64,000 nt of DNA, taken from positions 6,516,501-6,580,500 of the forward strand of contig NW_018344068.1 of assembly GCF_002099425.1 (NCBI RefSeq), given 5' to 3'. Below are positions 11,301-23,300 of this stretch, piece after piece (the first letter of the stretch is position 1; the number at the start of each line of letters is the position of its first letter). Below the pieces are notes generated by a model. The model was given only the letters and a program-made list of their open reading frames with translations, was not told the origin of the DNA and did not search any database. The position numbers and the translations under genes were made by a program. Origin of the DNA: Phascolarctos cinereus (Eukaryota > Chordata > Mammalia > Diprotodontia > Phascolarctidae).

Positions 11301-14300
11301 CTTTCTTCTCCTCTTCTGACCACTCCTTCTTAGCCTGAAACACAACACCCCCCCACACACAAACACACACACATCCCTTGGGTGACAGGGTTCTGGAGAT
11401 GTGAAGAACTGGTTTTTGTGTTAGAGGCAGAAAGGAGTGACAGATGGGCCCCAGAAGATGGCCTCAGGTTCAGGGGCCAGGAAGGTGCCCTTGCTATTCA
11501 GAGTTTTGTTTTTTGTTCTTTTTTTTAAATTTTATTAATTTATTTTGATTTATCACTTCCATATGCTTTTGAGTTTAAAATTTTTCTCCCCCTTTCTCTC
11601 CCCCACCCTCCCCCAAGACGGCGTACAATCTGATATATGCTATACATTTACATTCCTATTAAACATATTTTCACATTAGTGAAGTTGTAAGTAAAAATTA
11701 AAACCAATAGGAGGAACCATCAGAAAGAGGAAACAAAACTCAACAGAAGAGAAAAAAAAATGATAGCGATTCAACTTCCATAGTTCTTTCTTTGGATGTG
11801 GATAGCATTTTCCATCTGTAATCTATTTGCTAGTATTTTGTTTACAATTTTTGCATCTATATTCATTAGAGAAATTGGTCTATAATTTTCTTTCTCTGTT
11901 TTGACTCTTCCTGGTTTAGGTATCAGCACCATAGGTATCATAAAAAGAATTTGGTAAGACTCCTTCTTCACCTATTTTCCCCAATAGTCTATATAGTATT
12001 GGAATTAATCGTTCTTTAAATGTTTGATAGAATTCGCATGTAAATCCATCTGGCCCTGGAGATTTTTTTCCTAGGGAGTTCATCAATGGCTTGTTCAATT
12101 TCTTTTTCTGTATGGGGTTATTTAAGTATTTTACTTCCTCTTCTGTTAATTTGGGCAATTTATATTTTTGTAAATATGTATCCATTTCACTAAGATTGTC
12201 AAATTTGTTGGCATATAGTTGGGCAAAATAATTCCTAATTATTGCTTTAATTCCCTCTTCCTTGGTGTTATCTTCACGCTTTTCATTCTTGATACTAGTA
12301 GTTTGGTTTTCTTATTTTTTTAAATTAAATTAACCAAAGGTTTATCTATTTTATTAGTTTTTTCATAAAACCAGCTCTTAGTTTTATTTGTTAGTTCAAT
12401 AGTTTTAATTTCAATTTTATTAATTTTTCCTTTGGTTTTCAATATTTTTCTTTCTTTTTTCTTTTTTTACAAGTTAAAGAGCTTTATTCCAATGGCGGGG
12501 GGTGGCGTTGCATTTAATCTTCCTCCTCCTCATCGCCGGTGCCCGCCCCTCCCTGGCCCTTCTTGGCGTTCTTCCTTTTGACCCTGCCAGCCCGGCCGCC
12601 CCCGCAGGGCGAGCGCAGAGAGAACTCGATGTGCTTCTGGGAGTCGAGGCGCACGATGACGGAGGGGATGTTCACCACCTGCTTTCGGACCCTGATGTGC
12701 CTCTGGCGGATGAGCACGCGCGTGTGGTTGCTGGACTTGGCCAGGCCCAGCTTGAAGACCTGCGTCTGCAGGCGCCGCTCCAGAAAGTCCTCGATCTTCA
12801 GGCCCAGGATGTAATCCAGCTTCATCTTGCCGTGGTCCAGGCCGCCAATGCGCACCAAGAGCCGCAGTAGGGCATTGCCTTCAAAGAGCTGCTGCGGGTC
12901 CTTCTCGTCCAGCGTGAGCAGCTCTCGCGCCGCCCTGCAGATCTTGTCCAGCGTCCAACATTTCTAATTTAGTGTTTAGTTGAGGATTTTTAATTTGCTC
13001 TTTTTCTAGTTTTTTTAGTTGTAAGCCCAATTCATTGATCTCCTCTTTTTCTATTTTATTTATGTAAGCATGTTCTTTTTTTTAAATCCCTATAAGATAA
13101 GCAGGAGCCATTGGGCCAGTGGCTATTCACTGGCCATGACTAGAGGCTCCAGAGAAGAAAAACAGCAGGAACCGTGCAAAGAGGGCCTAGTGCTTCCTGA
13201 CCCTGTCCTTCTACCAGCCTTTCTCTACTTTATTCTCTGAGCAGCTGATCCGAGTCCAGCCTGGAAGAACCAGAGATTGAAAGGGAAGGATCAGGGCATT
13301 TGTGCCAGTGGGTCAGGATATACCCTGATAAGCAGGGACAGACAGAAATGCCCATCAGAAAACCCTAGTCTGACCCCAGTACCTCCTCCAAGAAGCCTTC
13401 CCTCATTTTCTAGATCAGTAACAACTTCGCCTTTGTCACACAGCCTTTTGTCTGGAACCTCTTCATACATTCATCATTGCTCAATCACATATTATAGTCT
13501 CTGTGTTGGCATCTTATCCCTGGGGTCAGGAACCACATTTTGTCTACACTTTAGATAAGTTAGATAAATATCTTAGATAAGTATCTTTTCCAGAGCCTGC
13601 CACAATGCTCCTCACACAGTTGGTGCTTACTAAATGTTGAGATTGGTTTTGGACTTGGATTTGTCTGACCCTGGACATCTTGACCAGGAGTGGTTGCAGA
13701 GTGAGTGTGGAATCCTGAAGTACCGTGCCTTCTCTTGGGTTCCAGCCCTAAATCATCAGGGCAATATGGTGTTGGGAAGAGTTTTATTTTGGAGCAGAGA
13801 GGCAGGTAATACTGGGCCATCTGACAGGTTTGACTCCCTCTCCCTCTTTAGCTTCTTCTAAGTTCTACTGAATCAAGCACATTTTAAAAAATGGCTTCTG
13901 TATGCAGGATTTTGCAATATATGTTGTAGGGGGATGGTGGGATACAGAAATGACAAGGCTATGGCCCGTTCCTTCACAGACCCTACAGTCTACAAGGGAG
14001 ATGAGACACATAAACAAATAACTGCAAATGCGGTATCACTTTCCATTGCTCTTCAGAATTCCCATTCTATTATAAATAAACTTCCCTCTTTCCTCATCTC
14101 TTCCTCCTACCAGGGCAATTCACCTCCTCCCACTATCTGAAACTAGGCTTTCCTTAGAGGAAACCACATTCCTGACTTTCCTCTGAGATGCTAGCAGTTG
14201 CTGCTCTCCAATACTGTTGTATGCCCTTTTGCACTTTATGTTCCAGCCAGTTGGACTTTTTACAGTTCCCAATCTCTTCCTCTCTTCTCCTGTTCACATG

Positions 14301-17289
14301 CCATCTCCATCCCTGAGATGGTCTCTCCTCCACACTCATATATCAGCATGTTGAAGTATTTCCCTTCTTTCAAAGCCCAACTTAGTTGCTATCTCTATCA
14401 TGAAGCCTCTCCCTATGCAAAAGATCCTTCCCTAATCTCTCACCATTGTCATCATTGCCACCATCATACTTAATTTTGATACATGTTTAAATTTTGCCCT
14501 TATCACAGCTGTTTGTGGTTTTTTTTTTTAACATTTTTTTTCTTTTTTAGGCACTTGGGGTTAAATGACTTGCCCAGGGTCACACAGCTAGTAAATGTCA
14601 GAGCCCATTTGAACTCAGGTCCTCCTGACTTCAAGGCTGGCACTCTATCCACTGCACCACCTAGCTGCCCCTTTGGTTTTTTTTTTAAAGGATGAGTCTC
14701 CCTATCTCATCCAGGGTACAAATACAGTGGTTATTCATAGACCTATCTTCACTGGTGATCTAAGCACGGAAGCTTTGGCCTATTGTTTTTTCATACCCTG
14801 GGCTGATTTGTAACTCCTTAGGCAGCTCACCACTTGGTGCTGGAGTTAGTGGAGATATCTGGTGGGTCTATCCCTATGGTAGCTCAGAACTCCTGAATTT
14901 AAGCAATTCAACTCATGACCTCAGTCTTCCCAGTAATGGGGACTACAGGTGTGCACCTCACACCTGTAGCTTACCTTGTAAGCTCCAAAGTATTTTATTA
15001 TGTCTTTGTATTCTAAGCAGGTCCTTACATGTAGGAGGTGCTAAATAACAGTCCCAAGGAGAGGAAACATGACTTTGGGGGTCTCTGAGCATCATGGGAT
15101 CACCAGAGACCCCAGTCACACAAAGCATATTACACAGTGGAAGAGCAGCAGGCACTGATAGGGTTGGCTAGCTCGGGTAAGCAAAAAACTGCCATCACAA
15201 GTGCTGGGCACCGTCCATAAACAAGGACTAGGGGCCGAGGAGGTTGTGTTAGGGCCTATTCTGGCTCAGGATTGTTGCCTACTGGCTTGTCTCATAAGTG
15301 TAAGACAACTCAATAATATAAAGTACTGAACAAAAGACCGTGAGTAAATATAACCTGTGCATTGTACCTATATCATGCTTTAGAATTTGGAGTCTAGTTC
15401 AGAAGAATTAAGAATGAAATCAGAAACTTGGGCCATGAACAAACACATAAGTTCACAACCACCTGTGTAGAGGAGAATTTCTCAGAGTTCAGCCAAGGCC
15501 AGGAAGAACCCACAGTCAGCCATGGGATGGATCAGTCTCTTTCCCTGCTTCCCTTTCATACTCTTTCACCCCATCAATCAATTAAAAAGTACAAAGGTCT
15601 CAAAAGTCTAAAACTGGAAATAGAGATAGCAGATATTACTCTTTTTTTCCCACCAGTCAATACCCCAGAGCCCCAGAAAAATGAGGTAGCATTCCTAAGA
15701 CACCTCAGAAAAGGGTCTCTCGCTGCACAAAGTTAGAAAGTTGGAAAGCATCTGTGGGGGTGCTGCCACCTCACCCCCTCAACATATATGCTGATGAGAG
15801 ACCATAGTGTCCTTCCCATTTCCTGCTGGCTATGGAGATTATCCTTTAATATGTCTCATTTGGACATACAGTTCTTGAAGGTGAGGGGTTTTTTTTCCTT
15901 TTTCCTTCCCTACTGTGAATACTGATTTATCACTTAATTGCCCATTTGGAGAAGGTGTTTGCCACTAAATATAAGAGTTGAAATGGGTAGGAGAAACTGA
16001 TCAAGTCTGCTTATTTTAAAATTCCTAGAACTCAGGGAAGGAGTCCTCGTTCAAATTTCTGTAGCGAGCAGTCCTCATTTAGGGGGAATATACCCAGCAA
16101 CTCAAAGAATAGTGTACCCTGCTAAGTTGGCTGCCTTAGAGGCATCAATTAAGACTACAGACCTGGCAGCAGCAGGGTGGGGCAGGGGAGGTGGGGGGGG
16201 GGGGGGGGGGGGGGCTATTTGCATGAGATAATTTCCCACTCATACAAAGGTATCTTATCATCCATAGGGGCATCCCTCTAGCCTCCCAAGTCCCTCAGCT
16301 GACACTTACCTCAGACATTTTCAGGTTCAAGGTCTGTTCCTGAAGGTCAAATTTCCAGCTCAAAGCTACAAAGTGGTCACTCAGGTCTCTGACCTCCCTG
16401 ACCAACTGGCCAATGGACTCCTCTAAGACTTGACTCTTTTCTTGGATCTGGAATGGTATTTGACATGATTGAGTAGCCAGCAAAGTCATTTTTCTGAAGG
16501 CAACCAGTTACATAGTGATGGGCAAAGTCACATGGGCTGAGAGAAAAGAGAAGGGAAGGTGGGAGAGGTTCTAGAGGAGACCTTCACAACTTGGCAGTAG
16601 GCGGGAGCCAAAATTAAAATAGACTAAACTTCTTTGGGCTGCAAATAGGTTAGACTAGAGACAGACTGATGGTAGTTGGTTACCATAGGTTACATGACGA
16701 CAGGAGAGAATGCACAATGGCAACCCTACATTTTTCGTGGGCCACCTGAAATCCTTTGGGGGGCTGCAAGCAGCCACGGGCCGTATGTTGTGCAGGTCGG
16801 TTCTAGATCTTGACAAAAGCACTGCGATCTAGAACTGCCAAGTATCCCTCAGAAGCCATTTAATCTAACACCCTCATTTTACAGTTGAGGAAGCTGAAGC
16901 CCAGAGAGCTGAAGGGATTTACTCAAGGTCACACTTGTATTAAGTGTCAAAGGTGGGATTTGAACCCAGGTCCTTGCTCTTTCCACTGTATTATTTTGTC
17001 TCCTACAGCTTCCTGGGCAAAGCTTTGTACCCCAAAGTTCAGTTGGTGTGTTCTCTGATAGAATCTTGCCTGAGCTCTGGAGAAAATAAGATCATGGATT
17101 TAGGACTGGAAGAGATTTTAGAACAAGTTCAATCCCCTCTTTTTACAGAAAAAGAAACTGAGGCCTGGGAAGAGTCAATGTTTTGCCCAAAGTTCCACAG
17201 CTAGTGAATGGTAGAGGCAGGACCCAAACTCAGCCCTCCTCTGCTCCTCTTCCTCTACCAGCCTCTGACCAGGAAGGAGAGCCAGGGTT

Positions 17290-17337
<48 letters not shown>

Positions 17338-20300
17338 GAGAAGATCCAGAGAGCCTTGTTCTGGAGCGCTCTCTCGCTGTCTCTGTCTCTGTATCTATCT
17401 CCTCCCTCTGTATCTCTCTCTGTCTCTGTATCTATCTCCTCCCTCTGTATCTCTCTCTGTCTGTCTCTGTCTCTATCTCCTCCCTCTGTATCTCTCTCTG
17501 TCTCCATCTCCTCCCTCTGTATCTCTCTCTGTCTCTATCTCTTCCCTCTATATCCCTCTCTGTCTCTGTCTCTATCTCCTCCCTCTGTATCTCTGTCTCT
17601 GTCTCCTCCCTCTGTATCCCTCTCTGTCTCTGTATCTATCTCTTCCCTCTATATCCCTCTCTGTCTCTGTCTCTGTCTCTTCCCTCTGTATCTCTCTCTG
17701 TCTCTGTCTCTGTATCTATCTCCTCCCTCTGTATCTCTGTCTCTGTATCTATCTCCTCCCTCTGTATCTCTCTCTGTCTCTGTCTCTATCTCTTCCCTCT
17801 GTATCTCTCTCTGTCTCTGTATCTATCTCCTCCCTCTGTATCTCTGTCTCTGTATCTATCTCCTCCCTCTGTATCTCTCTCTGTCTCTGTCTCTGTATCT
17901 ATCTCCTCCCTCTGTATCCCTCTGTCTCTGTCTCTATTTCCTCCCTCTGTATCCCTCTCTGTCTCTGTATCTATCTCTTCCCTCTATATCCCTCTCTGTC
18001 TCTCTCTTTTCCTCCCTCCCTCCCTCCCCCCACCCCACACCCACACCCACACCCACCTTTTCCAGTTCAGCTCGAGCTTCCCGGTTTGCATTGTCAAAAG
18101 AATCTCTGACAGCTAATATGTCATTCTGCAGCTGGGTGGTAAATTTCTCCATATTCTCCTTCTCGCACTGCTCCTGGGCTTCTCTGAGGACAACATCACA
18201 GTGACAGGGAAATCTGAGTGCCCTTGGAAATGGTGCCCAAGAGGAAGCTCTGTGGCTAGCAGTGTCCACCAGGGGAATGCTAGGGTCCTGGATCTGACCA
18301 CTGACTCAGACTTATCATAGGATCATAGATTCAGAACCAGAAGGGCTCGGGAACCCATTGTACCACACCATCATTCAGATTTTTATTAATTCACGGGATC
18401 AAAGATTGAAAGCTGTAAGGGCCTATGGATGCTGAAATATCTTTGTGTGAATGGTAAATTGTCTTGTGCACCTTCCTTCCTGCCTTCCACCCAGGGCCTT
18501 TAGTCTTAATTGATGCCCCCAAGCTAGCAAGGGATGCTGTTCTTTGGGTCACTATGTATATTCCCCCTAAATCACACAGCAGATTCTTCCTCCTGTGTCC
18601 ATTGGAGGGAGCTCAGGGTGGGGGCCAAGGCCCTGAGATCATCTAGCTCAGCTTCCTCGTTTTACAGGGGGAAAAACTGAAGCCTGGTTTGTTCAAGTAA
18701 CTGAGTCAGATCCCAAATTCTATGTCCTTTCCATTATCCCATACTGTCTTCCAGGGTTGTCACTATCGCTCAGATTTTTATTAATTCGTGGGATCAGAGA
18801 TTTAAAGCTGTAAGATGTAAAGATTTAAATCAAAGACTTAAAGGCCTTAGAGACCATTGAGTCCAACCTCTTCATTTTACAGATGAGGAAACTGAGACAC
18901 AGAGAGTTTAAATGATTTGCCCAGGGTTACGCAGCTAGTATATATCTGAGGAAGAATTTGAACCCAGTTCTTTCTGACTCCAAATCCAGGATTCTGTCCA
19001 CTAAACCACATAGCCTCTACCATTTCTCTGGTACTTCTCTAGTGATTTCTGAGTAAACTCTCCTAGAAAACAAACAAGAGGAGGCCAAGACTGGAAGTGG
19101 AAGGAACTGTCAGCAACCTAGAATCCCCAAGCCAAAGTGCTTGTTCTAGGGACAGGATGAAGGAAGAACCAGTCATCTAGCTTCTTGATACTTTTAACAC
19201 TTAGGTTAGAAGGGCTGCTGCCCTGGGTAGGTGGGTTGGGGGGAGGAGAGTGCTTGGAATGAAAAGACAGAAAGATCTGAAAAGATGTCTTAGAGCTCCA
19301 GCCCTTTGTGCGCCCACATTCTGACCAAGGAGGGGAAAGGCTGGCCAGCGCCACCTCTGAGGGATGAGGTTGCTAGGTATTCATTCATTCACTCCCTCCA
19401 CAAAAGAAGCTCTGAACTCCAGCCCACACCCACCTATTCTTCTGCTCTGCCTGGAGGATCGAATTGAGTGATGTCTGGTTCTCTCTCACAAAATCAGTCA
19501 GCTGGATGACAGCCTTGTCCAGGGCTCGACACTGGTTTAAGAGATGAGACTCCTCCTGCTGTGTTTATTGGAGGGAGCTCAGAGTAGAGGCCAAGGCCCC
19601 GTACTTTGGCCTAGGTCCCTGGCAACCTCAGTAATCTGGCTGTTTTGCAGCCTCTGCTAAAGCTCCCATCTCCCAGGCCCGCCTAGATGCTTAGGGCATG
19701 ACTACCTTCCTCCCCAGAGGACACGGGAATTTAAGGATATGCTGGCTCTATCTGGACTGGGGCACTTGGCCAGACCCAGACATGACCTGGGGGTGTGGCC
19801 TCTCAGGCTCTGCCCTGAATTATCAGGTACAAATAGCAAACCTCTTGCTGGTGCTTCAGGCTTCGGAAATGGTCTTCATTCAGCACCTGGATTTTCTGCC
19901 ATTTGACCTCCAGTTCTTCCCAGAGGTTCTTCTCAGATCTGAGCCTTGTGTTCTCAGAAACTTTCATTTTCTGCTGGGAGACATTGCCATCCCTCTCACA
20001 CCATGAGGAGCCTGAGGACTCCTGTGTCACTAAGAGGCTGCCTTCGTCCCTGTCCATCTCCCATTGCTCTTTCTTCCCCGGGGGAAAGCCTTCAGGTCAG
20101 TGGCTTCACTACCTACCCAGTCCTGTCTCTACTGCTTCTCAATTGCCAGTCTAATTTAGATCCAGGTTGAGGGGGCGTCTCACTGCTTCTAATACTATAT
20201 GCAGAGGAATCCCTTCAATATCACCCCCATGAGCCCAATCTTCCTGGCTCCACGGTGGGCAGACTGTGGTAGGTGAGGGATTTGGGTGGGTAGCTGAGAG

Positions 20301-23300
20301 CACTCCTGTTTCCAAATCACATTATGGACGCAAAGGGACAGAGACGTGGGTCAGGGAAGGAACAGGGAAGCCTAGAAGCCGCTCTGGGCTGCTGCTTGGG
20401 AATGCCCTCCGATGAGACTGCCAGTCCTCAGGGGAACCCAGCAGGCTGGCAGCAGCTCCCACCCACCTTTTCAATGGCCACAAAGTTTTTCTGAAGGTGG
20501 CCACAAAGCTTGGCTTCTCTTTTCAGGAATTTGAGACTCATCTCCTCTCCAAGCTGAAGTGCCTGAGCCTATGGGGAAATGCTGCCATTAATGCCAACCC
20601 TAGGAGAGCAGGAAGTGCAGGTGCATCAGTGAGGGCCCCCTCCTTCTGGGATGTCAGAACCCTTGGGCTGGAAGATCATAGGATGGAGAGGTGGGAGGGA
20701 TTTTAGAAGGCACCAAGAGGGGGTGATACCATTCTACTCAAAGAGGACTAGGTCTCAGCTTGCTAAAGGAAATTAAAAAAAAAATGAGTATCTTGTGTCT
20801 ACGAAGTACATACTCAAGAAGAAATACAGTGAAATCAGACCTGGGTTTTAATCTCAAATCTGCTCCTCTGTAATCTTGGGCAAATCATTTCCCTTCTCTG
20901 GGTGTCACTGATTATTTATAATAATCAAACCTGGCCTTGGAGAAGAGGTGAGAAAAAGCAATTGTGAAATGAGGGGAGAGAAAGGCCCATCTCCAAGCTC
21001 CTTCCAGCTTTTGGTCCTTTGAGGAGGATGACCAAGACTAGCATATCACAATAACAATGACCTAGAATTCAGGGATAGTCCATGAAACACAAAACAAATT
21101 CAGAGCAAGCTAATCATAACTAAGATTAAGAGGGAGGGGTGGAACAGCACTACCAGGAGAGACCTAAGCACTGCTAACGTTGGCTGCCTATCACACTAAC
21201 AGGCTGCTCGACTCCCACAGCCCAGACCCTGCCTGCTGTGTTGCATCATAACCCTAATGGCTTGCAGCACCTCACCTGTACAACGGCCTAGGATGTGCTA
21301 GAAGTCCAGGCTTGCTTCTCCATCCTTCCAGTCACAGTACAGAAACTAAGATAAGAACTCAACCGGGAACTGGCAGGTGGCAGGGAGAGGAAAGAGTCCC
21401 AAAAGCTGGAGGACAGAGTCCCTTGACATCAACCAGTGAGACCTGAGATCTGAGGATGTAAAAGCTAGAAATGACGACCTTAAAGATCAATTGACCTTTT
21501 CACGGTACAGATTCAGCCCCAAACCACAGCAATTCAGTATTAGAACTGAACTGTAGACCTCCTGACTCCTAAGTTCGGAGCTCTTTCCTCCTCAGAAGGT
21601 TAGGTGCCAGCTGTATGCTACTCACCATCAAAAAGCAAAACGCAACAGGGACAGAATCAGGAGGGAAAGGGGAGCTGATGCCACCATTTGATATGTAGTA
21701 GGTAAAGGGAAGGGACAATGCCTTTTCCCTACTCTGCTGAGCCTGAGTGCTGTATCCATCTTTCCTCTACTTCTCTAAACAATGCCTGGACATAATGCTA
21801 GCCTTCCCTGCCTGGTGGCAAGGGGGTAGCGGCACACACTAGGAATGCTGCGTACCAAGTCCAAAATCATGCTGGGCCTGGGAAGACTCATCTTCCTGAG
21901 TTCAAATTAGACCTCAGACACTTACTAGCTGTGTGACCCTGGGCAAGTTACTTAACCCTGTTTGCCTCAGTTTCCTCATCTGTAAAATAAACTGGAGAAG
22001 GAAATGGCAAACCACTCCAGTATCTTTGCCAAGAAAATCCCCCAAAGGGTCACAGAGTAAGACATGACTGAAAAACAACTCAACAAGAAGAACCACAAAG
22101 TCCAAAACCAGAACAGTTTCTTAAGAAAACGTCAGGTCTGGGCCCAGGACTGAGGCCTCTTTAGAAAGTGAGTGGCCGTTGTGCAATGACTAATATTGAT
22201 ATTAACCCTTCTCAGCAATACAAGGATCTAAGACATCTCCAAAGGCCTCATGATGGAAAATGCTATCCACATATGAAGAAAGAACTATGGAGTTTGAATG
22301 CAGATCGAAACATACTATTTGCTATTTTTTTTCTTCTGTTGTGTTTTGTTTCCTCTCTCTGGTGGATACTCCTATTGTTTCTAATTCTTACAACACCACT
22401 AATGTGAAAATATGTTTAATAGGAATGTATATGTAGAGCCTATATCAGACTGTGCACCACCTTGGGGAGGGAGGTGTGAAGGTGGGGGGGGGGAATTTAA
22501 AACTCAAAAGCTTATGGAAGTGATGGTTGATAATTCAAAATAAATTAATAAAAAGAAAAGAAAAGAAAAGAAAGTGAGCGGCCCAGCAGTTTTTCCCAAT
22601 ATCCAACAAGGACAGAGTTGTTAGGTTTCGCTGCCCATCTCCTGAGCTTCACATGCCACAGTGCAGCCGTGATTCTGACTTCTCAAAGGGCAATGAGAAA
22701 GGAACACCAATGATACTTGGCAGCTGAACTATCGGCAAACAAGAGCTGTGTCTTTTAGTATTATCAGGGGGCAGCTGAAAGCTCACCCTGTCACATAGTT
22801 CTTCAGACAAGCCTTGTATATGGTGACGATACCTGAAGTCCAGGGTCACTATTTGCAGAACTGAAGAGGCCGCATTGCAGAAATTCACATCTATGCCCTC
22901 TATTACACCTCCCTCTAGGGGAAGTTCAAGCAGACCAGGTTGGTGCTCGTTGACCAAAGTCCCCAATAAAGAACACAAAACAGAAACAACTCCCTCAAAT
23001 CTACAGCAAGTTGAGATCCTTTACTTTTCCCACCTCAGACTTCTTCAGTAAAGCTATTCCTATTTCACAGGTGGGGAAAATGAGATACAGAGAGCTTAAA
23101 TGATTTGGCAAGTTGATGATTAGACAAGAAGGAAATTCGATTCAAGGAGCCTTTCTTAAGTACTCACATAGCAGGCATTGTGTCAGGTACTAGAGGAGAG
23201 GCAAAGACAAAATGCAAGTCGATTACTGGAGATATAAGAAGCCCAGGAGGATGGGCAGCAAGGCCCAGCAGTTCTGTGGCTTCCCACCAGAGACATGTAC

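Larger units (their letters stand above)
11335..16309 (-). other. CCDC154 intron 10, repeat-rich
   Basis: This 5-kb intron holds an antisense L1 with a nested RPS9 retrocopy, L2 fragments, a SINE, a 7SL RNA retrocopy and a poly-G run, each listed separately. Between 15180 and 16190 I recognise no gene; the stretch near 15530-15730 is unassigned. Confidence 0.8.

Noticed and set aside
12502-12870. 122-codon plus-strand frame
   Set aside because: It is the antisense shadow of the RPS9 retrocopy.
16720-16815. Possible DNA transposon or gene-like stretch with 'gggccgtatgttgtgcaggt'
   Set aside because: It looks like a dispersed repeat fragment, but no termini or family could be established.
17208-18204. 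Open frames of about 280-300 codons on the plus strand ([14 protein letters not shown]-type peptides)
   Set aside because: They are translations of the CT-rich minisatellite; they overlap an exon of CCDC154 in antisense and have no other support.
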